Below, in pieces: positions 1 to 10,447 of a stretch of DNA of 64,000 nt (position 1 is the first letter of the stretch; each line of letters starts with the position of its first letter). Source of the DNA: Austropuccinia psidii. Taxonomy: Eukaryota > Basidiomycota > Pucciniomycetes > Pucciniales > Sphaerophragmiaceae. The DNA is taken from contig JALGQZ010000004.1 of the NCBI GenBank assembly GCA_023105745.1, positions 12,364,451-12,428,450 on the forward strand, written 5' to 3'. The notes beneath the pieces are model-generated. The model saw only the letters and a list, made by a program, of their open reading frames with translations, was not told where the DNA came from and searched no databases. Made by a program: the position numbers and the translations under genes.

Positions 1-3000
1 TGTTAAGACATTTTGATGAAAACCCTTAAGAGCATCCATAGCTGTGATGAACTTAGCTTGTGACAATTGGGTCAATGTCTCATGGATTCTGGGTATTGGA
101 TATCTGTCTGGAATGGTATAGGTATTCAGGGCTCTGAAGTCTCCTACCATCCTTGATTTTCCATTATGCCAAGTTATAATGACAGGTGTAGTAACTTTTA
201 CTTGCTCATTATGTCCAACCTTTCTTAATACTCCAAGGTCCATTAATTCTTTAATGTGCACCTCTAAGGCTTCTCTAGCTCTTGGGCTGGCTGGATAAGC
301 AGGTCTTCTTAATAAAGGTGGGTAAGGTTTTTCTACATTAAGAATTATATCCACTTCATGTCCAATTATGGCACCTAGTGGCTCTTTGTCAGTTGCAAAG
401 GCATTTTTATACTTAAATAAGAGGTCAATCAATTTTTCTTTCATTTTTTCTGTTAACTCTTGATTGAATTCTGCCTCTCTGAGTTGTTCAGATATAAAAA
501 GTTCTTTTTCTGGAATTTTTTCCTCATTCTTAATAACTGTGATTTGATTTTTGTTATTTAAGAATCCAAACTTTTGTCTTTTATTATCTCCTATGGTAAA
601 ATATCTATCCTTTTGGTTGGAGATATCTATACCATAGATTGATAAGTAGTCATTTCCAAGTATGAAATGATTACTAGTACAGTTGTCCATTACTACAAAC
701 TCTACTTTGATTCTGACACATTGTGAGGGATGAGGGAAAATTAGTGTTAAATCAATTATTCCAAGGGGCTTCATGCTCTCACTTGCACTACTAAATTTGA
801 CACCTTGTATTGGCATAAGTTTTTCTTGCCAGTCTGGGACAATGGTTTTTAAATAACTTTTGCCAACACAAGTGCAATATGCTCCTGTATCCAAGTTAAC
901 CTTTCCTTCTTGGTTATCAACCATAACAATACTAATACTTGATTTTCCAGCTGTATATCCCATTCCTCTTGCAGGTTTTGTTCTATACATTTTGGCATCT
1001 TGTATGTTTGTCAGATTTGTGTCAGATGTTCCAACTTGTGGCAAGTTTGAGTTAATATCCAGTACTTCATAAATTATATCAATATTATTAATTTGCGCAT
1101 TAATTATATTGATTTCATCACTTTCAGAGCTTTCTGACTCTTCTGTCTCTTTTTCAGAGTCGGATTCTTCTTCTTTGTCATTGTGGTTTTCTGTTTCCAC
1201 AATTTCATTAATCTTTGCTTTTTTAAGGCAATTATTGGCTAAATGTCCAATACCTCCACATTTATGGCATTTTCTTTGCTCATTATTGTTGGATGTATTG
1301 GGCTTAAAGGATTCTTTTGATTTATCTTTTTTGATAAATGGTTTATTTGGGCTTTTAATGTCCAATTTTTTCCAAGTCCTGCCAATTTTTGTCCTTGTCA
1401 CTATATCTTCTAGTGCATTTATATACTCTTCTGTGGAGCATGGTTCTATACACCTGCTTCTTAGGGCATGTTCTAGTTCCCCTCCACATTTTTTAAGTAT
1501 TTTCATATGTACCATCTTCTGTGACATTTCTGGGTACAGTGCATTAAGCCTTTCAACTTGTTTTAAGAACCAAGTTAAGGGTTTATCTTTCTCTGGGTCA
1601 AAGAAAGAGTTTTCAAATGCATTTTCTATCTTATACCTCCAGGCATCATTTGCCCACTTGGTGATTATTTCTTGTTTCCACCAAGACCAGGTATTTTTAC
1701 CATTTGTCTGTCTTATGCCATAATACCATCTTTTTGCAGATTTCTCAAATAATGAATGTAATCTTGCAGTGATTAATTCATCTGGTATGGCATAGTCTTC
1801 TTGTAACATGTCAATTGTTTTAATAAATGACATGTGGTCATATTCACCTTCTCCTGTGAATGTTGGCCATTCCTTCAATTGAGGTGCTTCCTTCATTAAG
1901 ACTTGGTTATTGTCTTGGTGACTCAAGTCTGTTATGAAAGGATTTGACAATTCCTCTTTTGTTTTTATAGGGCTTCTTATATGGGAAAATGGTGTTGATA
2001 ACTTTGGCATATTTAAATTAGCCTCATTAATTTTATCCATTTTTTCTGTAATAAGCCTTATTTCACTTTGAATATCATCTTTTAGATGCATTCTTGCTTC
2101 ATCACTTTTTTCCACATGGTCCAAAAGTAATTTTTGGTGTGATGAAGTCTTTTCTTCAAATTTTTCTACAGAAATACTTAATTTATTTAATTTTTCTGTA
2201 AGGTTGTCAATACTCACATCATAATTGATTGTCAAAGTCTTGTCTTTGATATCTTTTATGTATTTATACAATTCTTGTTGTCCTTGTATTAATTTTTGAG
2301 TATTGTCAATTAAATTCTTTGGTTTATTATTTTCAACAATAAACTTAATGTTGTCAATTTCTTTCTTGTTTTGTACAACAATTTTTGTTAAAGAAGATAA
2401 ATTGTTATTTATTTCTTGTAGTGATAATAAACTGTCTTTAATTTCTTTTAGAGGTAATATACTATTTTTAATTTCTGTTAAAGTATTTACAACATCTTTG
2501 GACAAGGTTATTTCTTTGGGAAATGAGGTTGTCTCATTCTTTGCTCTTCCTTGTCCTTGAATTCCATCAAGGTTCTGGCCATGTTGAAGACATTGTCCAT
2601 GGCATCCTTTTGGATTCTTGGGATTCTGTAGCTTGGGGAATATGGTTTCCTCCAATGCTTTTTCTTGTTCTTCTTCCCTTCTTGGGGAAGTGGGTTGGCT
2701 TGAGGCTTGCTGGTAGAAGCTACTGGGGCTTCTTCCTTGGTTGCCTCCCTCTTTTTGGCATGATAATCCTTGATCTTTTTGATTTGAGGTTTGGATGACA
2801 GTGGATTCCATGCATTGGAGTATTTCACTATCTCCTCCTCTTTGAGGAACTTTTTCAGGATGTGCCAGGAGTTCATCACTCCTTGGTGTATTTGAGGCAG
2901 CATTTCCCAGTCTTTGTCCTTGTATACTGTGTAATACTGCTTGTACTGGCTCATGTAGATGTCTATTTGAGCCCTCTGAATGTGATTTGTACCTGTTTGA

Positions 3001-3201
3001 GTTACTCATACTTAGTTCCAATTCAGGCTCAGATATCATGGGCATTTCTGGGACTTGCCTTTGGGATAAGGCACTTCCTTGTGTGGATTCTGTTCCACTG
3101 GGGATATTGCCCTTTCTTTTCCCTTTTGAGGGATCAATTCTACTTCTGAGTCCAGCTCCATCTGATTGGATGGAGTATTGGGAACCTCTTCTGGTAGTCA
3201 T
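1..3201 (-). CDS. Element A gag-pol polyprotein, partial (runs off left edge)
   Basis: Read from ATG at 3201-3199, the frame stays open to base 1 (1067 codons) with no stop that I could see. Order: a poorly conserved N-terminal part overprinted on ORF1; a coiled-coil-like Lys/Glu/Asn-rich stretch (about 2500-2000); a capsid-like gag domain with a Trp-rich core (about 1900-1500); a zinc knuckle CHKCGGIGHLANNC (about 1269-1228); aspartic protease LDTGAY (about 894-877); and the reverse transcriptase N-terminus with GDFRALN and the first catalytic Asp in AMDALKGFHQN near base 20. It makes the particle and the enzymes for cDNA copying. The start codon lies inside the ORF1 intron, 9 nt upstream of the acceptor dinucleotide. 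The unbroken frame contrasts with the stop-ridden elements around it. Confidence 0.85.
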   Translation of the reverse strand, partial: MTTRRGSQYSIQSDGAGLRSRIDPSKGKRKGNIPSGTESTQGSALSQRQVPEMPMISEPELELSMSNSNRYKSHSEGSNRHLHEPVQAVLHSIQGQRLGNAASNTPRSDELLAHPEKVPQRGGDSEILQCMESTVIQTSNQKDQGLSCQKEGGNQGRSPSSFYQQASSQPTSPRREEEQEKALEETIFPKLQNPKNPKGCHGQCLQHGQNLDGIQGQGRAKNETTSFPKEITLSKDVVNTLTEIKNSILPLKEIKDSLLSLQEINNNLSSLTKIVVQNKKEIDNIKFIVENNKPKNLIDNTQKLIQGQQELYKYIKDIKDKTLTINYDVSIDNLTEKLNKLSISVEKFEEKTSSHQKLLLDHVEKSDEARMHLKDDIQSEIRLITEKMDKINEANLNMPKLSTPFSHIRSPIKTKEELSNPFITDLSHQDNNQVLMKEAPQLKEWPTFTGEGEYDHMSFIKTIDMLQEDYAIPDELITARLHSLFEKSAKRWYYGIRQTNGKNTWSWWKQEIITKWANDAWRYKIENAFENSFFDPEKDKPLTWFLKQVERLNALYPEMSQKMVHMKILKKCGGELEHALRSRCIEPCSTEEYINALEDIVTRTKIGRTWKKLDIKSPNKPFIKKDKSKESFKPNTSNNNEQRKCHKCGGIGHLANNCLKKAKINEIVETENHNDKEEESDSEKETEESESSESDEINIINAQINNIDIIYEVLDINSNLPQVGTSDTNLTNIQDAKMYRTKPARGMGYTAGKSSISIVMVDNQEGKVNLDTGAYCTCVGKSYLKTIVPDWQEKLMPIQGVKFSSASESMKPLGIIDLTLIFPHPSQCVRIKVEFVVMDNCTSNHFILGNDYLSIYGIDISNQKDRYFTIGDNKRQKFGFLNNKNQITVIKNEEKIPEKELFISEQLREAEFNQELTEKMKEKLIDLLFKYKNAFATDKEPLGAIIGHEVDIILNVEKPYPPLLRRPAYPASPRAREALEVHIKELMDLGVLRKVGHNEQVKVTTPVIITWHNGKSRMVGDFRALNTYTIPDRYPIPRIHETLTQLSQAKFITAMDALKGFHQNVLT

Positions 3202-3425
3202 AATTAAAGAATAAGAAAAAATAAAAGTATTTTAGAATAAAATTCTTTTATGGCAATTTAAAAAGAGGTGCTCACCTTCAGAGTCTTGAATGGTGGGCCC
3301 TGGAAAGTCTAATTTCTTAGCTTTCTTTCTTTTGGTGATAACTGGTGTTGGAGAGCTTTGACAAGTTTCTTCCACCAATCTCTCAACAGTAGCTTGGTTG
3401 TCTTCTGTTGGGTTATCTTCAAACA
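2508..3425 (-). pseudogene. Element A ORF1 (spliced, overlaps gag-pol in another frame)
   Basis: Exon 3425-3276 follows a TTTTTTAG acceptor and ends AAG|GTGAGC. The next acceptor is ACCAG|AAG, so exon 2 starts at 3190, and the splice joins in frame to give a D-S-E-E-E-V-P run. Exon 2 is read one base off gag-pol down to the stop at 2508. The last 148 codons (2954-2508) are open and basic, with a YRIPRIQKDAMDN segment and a helical MARTLMEF tail. At least two stops lie between about 3040 and 3005, so this copy of ORF1 is probably dead. Elements B and C carry a counterpart with a shared G/A-W-x-P motif. Function unknown; it may be an accessory or nucleic-acid-binding protein. Confidence 0.65.
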
Positions 3426-3911
3426 CTAAAAAAGACAAATAAATATAAGTCTTTTTATAAGAAGTGTTATTTTTGGCAAGATATGGCAATTTTCCACGTA
3501 GAAATTGCTTTTATATCTTAAAAAAAATGAAATAAATAAAGAAATGAATAAAAATGAATAAAAATAACTCTTTTTATTGGTTTTTAATATTTTTTAATAT
3601 TTTTTATGTATATTTTTATTTTTAAAGAATAAAATAAAAAATGAATATGATTCTTATAAAATTAAATTATAATAAAAATTATTTTTAATTTATAAATTAT
3701 CTTTTTTAATCACTAGAGTCACTCAAAGAAAGTTCTTGCAAGTCTAAGGATGTGAAAAACCACGTGTAAGACAGTACAATTGCTTTCCAAATGCCTCAAT
3801 AGCTTTTAAAATCAATAAAATATAAAATTATTATATAATTTTATGATTATAAATATAATTTATTATTGGATAAACCCAAATAGAATCTTTTTAAAGGTCT
3901 TTTAAGTAAAT

Positions 3912-3931
3912 ATCACGGCCAGGCCCCCAAA
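3912..3931 (-). other. Element A primer-binding site
   Basis: Immediately inside the 5' LTR end the minus strand reads TTTGGGGGCCTGGCCGTGAT. Near-identical sequences sit at the same place in element B (20469-20487) and C (29845-29826). Position and conservation mark it as the tRNA primer site; the TGG after a 1-3 nt gap fits pairing with a CCA end. I could not identify the tRNA. Confidence 0.7.
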
Positions 3932-5956
3932 TGTAAGGTTTGACTATGAAACAATAAGTAAAAATTACTAATTATTTACTTATTGTACTCTGAATGTCCT
4001 TATAATTGAAATAAATAAGATTAAAATAATACTAATAATAAAGAAATATTATTATTATGGCGTAAAAATATTATATTATTAAATAAATATAATAATATAA
4101 TTAATATTATATGAAATTATAATATTATAAATAATATATTAATATAAAATAATTAATATATTATAAAGCTCTTTATTATTGTTACCAACAAATAATAAAG
4201 GCGTAAAAAATTGTTTTTTATTAATAAAAAACAATTAATAACAATAATATTACTAATATTAAAGTTATGAATTAATATAAATACTATTTATATTAATTAA
4301 AGAATTATTAAGAGAGTAATAATAGAGAAATTATTATAATAAGAGAAAATAACCTACTTTTAACACTTAATATAATAATTTTGAAGTATTTTACGCCAAA
4401 AATATAAATACAACCTTTTCAAATTGTATTTACAATAAAAATAAAGAAAATTACAAATTATTCAGTATTTTTACGTGGAAATGAGTTTTAGAGAGATTTT
4501 TAACAAAAACAATTAAATAAATGATTTAATCACGTCAAAATAGATGATTATAGCAAGGTGGTCTTTGGTCTTTAATAATATAACAGTTTTATATATAAAG
4601 AATAAAGAAAATTACCTTTGATTTGATTGATTTAATGTTTTTGATGCGTCTGAGGGGAAAATAGAGTAAAAAGAGCTCTATTTATAGTAAATACCTCCCT
4701 CCTAGAGTCCAACAGGCTTCTAGTAGACGTGTACTGATCATATCCACTGGAATTGATCAATATTTTAAGGTTTGAGGGTGATTACATCATGATCAAACCA
4801 TATTACATCATTATTACACCATTATTTAGAGTTATCACTATAACTCTAAGTTTGATGACATCAGAGGCTTGGCAGAACCCCAAATTTCGTAGATTTTATT
4901 AGTTTTAATCATAAACTAATAGTATTCACCAATTTTATCACTCTTAAGACTGTTAAACTTAATTTAAGGTTACAGTATGTGATCATAACAGCTCAATTTA
5001 AGCTCAAACTTTGATCCTCAATAACCTTTAAGGTTTTCACGCTACAGCAATTCAGAGAGTGAATTCTGATAGCCTGACATAACCTTATTATGCTGCCAAG
5101 AGCTTTTCATTACATCATCAAAACTCTAATTTTGATGATTTTTCTTGTAACCCATCTTTTCTGTCGAAATTTAATATTTTAAACTTCAAACCATGATTTC
5201 AGGGGGTTATACCCTGAATTTAACAATAAAAATTAAGTCATTCTTCTCGAATAAACTAGTAGAATCCAACTGTATACTTTTTTTTAAGTTTGGACTACTT
5301 TCACAACAAAGTGGTCAACAGCTCTGTTGATTTTTATCAATATTTCCTCATAAGTCTTAACCTTGTTTAGAATTTGCAAAATAAAGTTCATATCTGTGTT
5401 TTTACAGTAATTACGTGGTAACTTTATTTTTGGTTCATCATTCTAGCATGTATAGTTTAGAAGATATTAGCTATGATCACTGAATATATGCGTTGACCAA
5501 AAAAGTGCATATATTCAGGATAATTCCTTAAGTATTGATTTTGGGAATTAGCTTATTAATTGTTTTATATGTGGGATTTTGGGGGGAATCCACTGGTACA
5601 ATTTATTCCACATGTTGTTTCATTAGCTTCTGAGATAAATAAGGTTTTATGATTTTTATAAGGTATTATACCTTATAATTCCTTAAATATTGACTTTACA
5701 GATATGCCATAAAAGTGGTATATGTGTATTTTTCCATGGGGAATCCAATGGTATAATTTATTTCACATGTTCATTCATTGGTTTTTAAGTTAAACCAATT
5801 TTAGTACCAATTTATGGTATTTTTTGTATATTTGAGTAATTATTTTTAGTGTATAATTATTCTAATTAATTTGAATATAATTATATTAAAGGTATAATTA
5901 TTATTAATCTTTTTTGTGACCTTATTGGATATGTGGTCATATCTCAAAGGCTCACA
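3932..5956 (-). repeat. Element A 5' LTR
   Basis: About 2.0 kb, bounded by TGTGAGCCTT (complement, 5956) and CCTTACA (3932), next to the PBS. It contains very AT-rich low-complexity sequence (about 3980-4450) where TAATA-type words and GCGTAAAAA recur. No protein-coding region is convincing inside it. The matching 3' LTR is outside the window, so the borders rest on terminal motifs and comparison with C. Confidence 0.7.
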
Positions 5957-7267
5957 AGTTTAGTTTAGAAGTTATGAGAAATTGAAGTATTTTCAATTGA
6001 ATTGAATTGAAATGTCAAAATGTGCATGTGTATTACATAAGTGAACTTTGATTTACATATGAGGTGTCAATTATTACTGTATTGTACTGTACAATTGAAT
6101 TGAATTACATATGTAAATTATAAGTATAATACATGATGAGGAATTAAAGGAAAAATAAATTGGAAAGATTAAATTTGGGGGGGGAAAAGGAACTCCAGCT
6201 CTAAGGGGGAGCTAGACCCCCAAAATCCTTGCTGACAGGCGTGGGATGTCAAAATTCCCGCAAAAGTTCATCACTTTTGGCCTGGAATTGAGTTACAGGG
6301 TCTGTGGACTCAATTGATGATGAGGTTTTGATACCAACTGGGGTAGTTTTAGCTGTTGCCAAGAGGGTAAAACTACCCTTAAGATAAAACAATCATAGTA
6401 AAAACAGTTTTAACTGGTTTCTAAGCCTCTGAAACACATTATGACGTGTTTTGAAGGCTCTAGGCCTGGTATTGCTATAGTAATGGCTGATTTAAGGGCC
6501 AAAACGGCTAAAAATGGCTTAAACCAGTCCTTTTTGGTCTAAACCAGGGTTCAATGATGCCATAATTGGCTTTTCTGTTGTCAGACTGTTTTTCACGACT
6601 GAGAATTGTAAATTTTACTTTTGGTGTAAGAGAATTGATGGCTATAAAAGAATGTCTTCTTTGCCCCACTTTTCTCTTCATGTTAGAATCTTTTCCTTTT
6701 ATAATTAGTTTAAACATTATTAAACCAATCAATAAAAGATTCCAACCACCTTTCTTATATCATTTTAAACCTTTTAACCACGTGAAAAAATCATTATAAT
6801 CATTGTTTGTAACTTTTATAATCATTTTTACCCCTGAACCACCCCAAGAGTGAATTAAAGCATCTTTCATCACTGTTAGCTTTGTCACTTTGTTTCCAAA
6901 TTCACTCTGGTCACTTTTGGGCGTGTTTTCTCTTTAATATTCTTTTTAAAGACTTTGTTCTTTAATTAATTGCTTGAAGTTCTTTGCTCAATTAATTCCA
7001 ATTGAAATTGCTCTTGAAGAAATTTCTTTTGTAGCCTTAAAATATCTCTTGTAGAGTATTTTTTGGATAAATTTTTATTGTTGGTAAAACAATAAATTTT
7101 TATAATATTATTTTTTTATACTAATAAAGTTATAAGCAATAAAATTGGCGTGTTTTCTCTTAAAAATAACATTTCATACTATTTTTGATTGATTTTTACC
7201 TTATACAAATTTTGAGGACAAGAAAAGTACTTGATTTTTAATCAAATTTTCATATCCATGCCTTACA
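5957..7267 (+). repeat. Element G 3' LTR fragment (plus orientation)
   Basis: This 1.3-kb stretch is the reverse complement of much of element C's LTR (29846 to about 31155), roughly 95% identical by eye. It ends CCTTACA at 7267, the proper 3' terminus of this LTR family, abutting element C gag sequence. Its left end is cut by element A. Best reading: the 3' LTR of a plus-oriented element inserted into C and then interrupted by A. An inversion or auto-integration product of C is a less simple alternative. Confidence 0.6.
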
Positions 7268-7604
7268 AAATGGGTAGTGCTTTGGAAAATATGGCACTTT
7301 CTCAGTGTATCTGCAGATTTATACTTAATATTACTAGAATTTTCTTTGGGGCTTTTGTCCACAGAATCTTTCCAAGGTGGGTTAAACCTTGTTTTGAGAT
7401 TCACCCTACTAGAACCAATTTTGGTTCTGGTGGTTACTTCCTCTAATATATTGATAATATGTTCTGCTGAAGATTGTTCAGTAGTCCTGCTTTTGACAGC
7501 ATGTTCTAAGTCACCTCCACATTGTCTCAGAATCTTTCTATGGATCATAAATTATGACATGTCTGGATATAATGCTGTTAATCTGTCTTTTTCTTGGCAA
7601 AAAC
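7268..7604 (-). pseudogene. Element C gag fragment (end of capsid to zinc knuckle)
   Basis: On the minus strand this reads the end of the gag capsid region (motifs RLTALYPDMS, CGGDLEHA, RTKIG) and stops inside the zinc knuckle, where the second Cys is already Phe. It resumes the frame broken at 17964 by insertion of D. It carries an in-frame TAA just after the PDMS motif. The sequence is truncated exactly at the terminus of G's LTR. Protease and polymerase of C are not in the window. Confidence 0.75.
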
Positions 7605-8365
7605 TGTAACAACCATCCATCAGGGGTAAGGGTATTCATTCATACACCCACTCAAACACCTCAAATCAGAAAATCCAGTATCTGCATCAGCAGTCAGTTT
7701 CAGCAATCTTCATTCTGAAACATGCATACAGCTTGCAATCTCAATACAGCCTGTCAATACCTGTACAGGTTGGATTCACCCAATACAGTTTCAATACACC
7801 AGTATGAAACTGTATGATCACTCAAATACACCACACCTCTTGTACAGGTTCTGCACAGCTGTACAGGACCTGTATTGGCCAGACTCAATTCAGTAATTAA
7901 TTATTCTCATGAAAATTCTTCTCTGGATCAGGGCTGGTGATTCTCACATATACCAGCCCCTCTTTCTCCCCCCTGGGGACTTTTCCCCAGTTAATTAATT
8001 TAGTTTATTTATTATTTTATAATTATTCTTATCCTTATTTTGGGTATTATAATTATTTAATCTTAAGTTAGTCTTTGCATTTCTCTCTTTGCCTGTACAG
8101 TATGAGTTGGGTGGCCATATCCTTATTAACCCTTCTCTTTCCATTCTGACAGGTTGAAACAGTGGACTTGGACTTGTTTGTGGTTGGCTCTTCTATTCTT
8201 TTACTCTTATCTTTTGTTGCTGCTTTTCTTATATTTATTCTTTTAGTAATTCATCTTTAACACTCTTAAGTGTATCTCTTTTTATCTTATCTTTGAGCCC
8301 TCCATAAGTGAGTCCCAGTTTACTGAGTGCCAGGCCCTCCTTCACTTCGAAGAGCCCCTGTGACA
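7605..8365 (+). repeat. Element D 5' LTR
   Basis: 761 bp, TGT..ACA ends, repeated at 17199-17959. It is rich in CTGTACAG and CAATACAG words (about 7740-7880), which make several small palindromes. Its 3' end carries CACTTCGAAGAG near the terminus. Confidence 0.92.
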
Positions 8366-9085
8366 TTAAATTAATTAACTCATATTTGATTCTTTCTTTT
8401 CATTCATTTATATTCATTTCCTCTCATTCATCAATTATGACCTTTTCATGATTTTATGATTTTTTATGATTTTCTATGAAATTTTCTCTCTCATCAATTT
8501 TCATCTCATTCTTTTCATTCTTATGAAAATTGATTCTTTTTCCTTTCTTAATCATTGCTGACCATTTCATCACTTCACCTTATTTTTATCAATCAAATTT
8601 TTTCTGTGTTTTTATTCAGGTCTTATTCAGGAATTATTGATTGGTTTAATTGAGGGGATTATTCATTGGGATTCATTTGGGTTATTGATTCAGGATTTAT
8701 TGGATTTATTGACTTGAACTCTCAAGATATTGATTGATCCTCAAGAATTGATTTTGATTATTGATTTGACTTGACTCATCAAGATATTGAATTGATTTCT
8801 GAAGATTTTGAACTGATTGATTGATTCCTCAAGACTTGATTTCATATTGAAGACACTTATTGATTGATTATTGATTGAATATTGATTGATTATTGATTTC
8901 CTCAAGATTATTGATATTTGATTGAATTGATTGTTGATTGATTGAATTTATTTGACTGTTGATTGAATTTGATTCCTCAAGATTTGAATTGATTCCTCAA
9001 GATTCATCAAGATTTTATTGTGATTGATTTGGCCAAGCCTGATTATTCTTCTTAATACCATCAAGTTATTTTAATTCTTTTCATA
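8366..9085 (+). repeat. Element D leader with TTGATTGAT / CCTCAAGA repeats
   Basis: This is the untranslated leader between LTR and gag. From about 8625 to 9050 it is an irregular tandem array of TTGATTGATT words with CCTCAAGATT interspersed. The same array is present in element E's leader (63520-63940, opposite strand). No coding potential. No tRNA-type primer site is obvious directly after the LTR. Confidence 0.7.
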
Positions 9086-10447
9086 ATGCCAGTCCAGCAT
9101 AGCCCCCCAGCAAAGAATACTAGATCCCAGAAAATTCCAGCTGTTCTCACTCCTACAGCAAGGGCTCCTCTTGACCGCACACCATCAGTTCATCAACTGA
9201 GTGCAAATTTGGACAGAGGACCACCAATGGAAGGAGCAGCACCCTCAAGAAGAGGTGGAATGAAATCTAGAAGATCAAGATCCTTTTCTGGACTTTTGGG
9301 TGGCTACCCTGGCATGCCTGAAGGTGCAAGAGCAAGATTAGGGGAAGTTGAAGATGAAGAGGGGGAAGAGTCTGTGGAAGAGGAAGATTCTGGGGAAACT
9401 GAAGTGGCAGATGCCTTGGCAAATGCTCCTGAGGTGCCTCAGGGTTCTAATCTAGCCCTTTCTAGTAAACCTCTTGTCTCTCAAACTGATCCAAGTCTCC
9501 TCAAGATGATGGATCAGATGACTCAATTCATGGGACAACTCACTCAAGCAGTTGCCCCCAGGGACAATTCCAAAGCCCCTGCCTTTAAGACTCCATCCAT
9601 GAAGGCACCTGATTCTTTTGATGGTACTCAAGCTCATAAGTTGAGAGGATTTATCCAATCCTGTCAACTAATTTTCAATAATGATCCAGCAAACTTCTTC
9701 TCTGACAGGAAGAAGGTTTTGTACTCAACTTCTTTTCTTACTGGTAGAGCTGGCAAATGGATTGAACCTTGCCTCTCAAATATTTCCAATGAAGACCCTT
9801 CCTACCTCCTCAATAATTGGCCATTGTTTCAATCTCAATTATTCACTCTGTTTGGTGACCCCAATGAAGTCAGGAAAGCTGAACAAGAGTTGGACAATTT
9901 GAGGATGAAGGAAAGTGGTCATGTTTCCTTGTACATAGCAGATTTCAGAAGCTTAATGTCAAGAATTGGAGATTGGGGGGAAAGAGCTTATATCCATGTT
10001 TACAGAAGAGGATTGGCATCAAGGTTATTGGATCAGTTGGCTTCTCACCCTGGAACTTTTGATACTCTTCAAGAACTTATGGATGTCACTCTAGAATTAG
10101 ACACAAGATATCATGAGAGGCAAAAGGAAAAGGGTGGCAATCAAGAAAAGAAGCCTCCAGTTAGTGGATCCAATCAGTCTAGGCCTCCTCAAAACTCATT
10201 TCAAAAGAGGCCTCATCAGAAGAAGAATAAGAAGGGCAAGCAATTTCAATCTTCAAAGGACAAACCCCATGCTGCTCTCCTCAATAAGGACAATAAATTA
10301 ATCGGTTCGGAAAAGGAGAGGAGGATTCAAGCAGGGTTGTGTACTTATTGTGGTGGCAAGCACCCAATTGAAAAATGCTTCAAGAGACCTCAGAACAAGC
10401 CTGGGTCATCATCAGGAGGCTTCCCTAGCAAGCAGGGAAAAGCCTGA
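9086..10447 (+). CDS. Element D Gag, 453 aa
   Basis: Intact frame from ATG to TGA. The N-terminus is Pro/Ser/Arg-rich, followed by an acidic Glu-rich stretch (about residues 88-110). A retrotransposon gag capsid domain spans about residues 175-345, with the F-x-G-DP-N-E pattern and Trp residues. A basic linker then leads to a zinc knuckle CTYCGGKHPIEKC (spacing C-x2-C-x3-H-x4-C) near residue 418. It forms the virus-like particle and packages RNA. Pol lies in the -1 frame, and a slippery heptamer sits just before the stop. Element E's gag is the decayed homologue. Confidence 0.93.
   Translation: MPVQHSPPAKNTRSQKIPAVLTPTARAPLDRTPSVHQLSANLDRGPPMEGAAPSRRGGMKSRRSRSFSGLLGGYPGMPEGARARLGEVEDEEGEESVEEEDSGETEVADALANAPEVPQGSNLALSSKPLVSQTDPSLLKMMDQMTQFMGQLTQAVAPRDNSKAPAFKTPSMKAPDSFDGTQAHKLRGFIQSCQLIFNNDPANFFSDRKKVLYSTSFLTGRAGKWIEPCLSNISNEDPSYLLNNWPLFQSQLFTLFGDPNEVRKAEQELDNLRMKESGHVSLYIADFRSLMSRIGDWGERAYIHVYRRGLASRLLDQLASHPGTFDTLQELMDVTLELDTRYHERQKEKGGNQEKKPPVSGSNQSRPPQNSFQKRPHQKKNKKGKQFQSSKDKPHAALLNKDNKLIGSEKERRIQAGLCTYCGGKHPIEKCFKRPQNKPGSSSGGFPSKQGKA
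10435..10441 (+). promoter_or_regulatory. Candidate -1 ribosomal frameshift heptamer GGGAAAA
   Basis: In the gag frame the site reads G_GGA_AAA, the X_XXY_YYZ form, four codons from the gag stop counting GGA. A -1 slip enters a frame that is open through the protease to the first pol stop. Element E keeps the same site in phase as GGGAAAG (62125-62119, minus). I did not assess a downstream pseudoknot. Confidence 0.55.

Larger units (their letters stand above)
1..5956 (-). mobile_element. Element A: Ty3/Gypsy LTR retrotransposon, 5' part
   Basis: The minus strand reads 5' LTR (5956-3932), primer-binding site, spliced ORF1, then gag, protease and the start of reverse transcriptase, running off the left edge. 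The LTR starts TGTGAGCCTT and ends CCTTACA in its own orientation, with TGT..ACA termini. The element appears to be inserted in the LTR of an opposite-facing element G, whose sequence resumes at 5957. The long frame is open, so this copy may be young. The 3' half and the target duplication lie outside the window. Confidence 0.85.

Noticed and set aside
860..1723. Plus-strand open frames over the left end
   Set aside because: They are the reverse of element A protease and gag, which show clear motifs on the minus strand.
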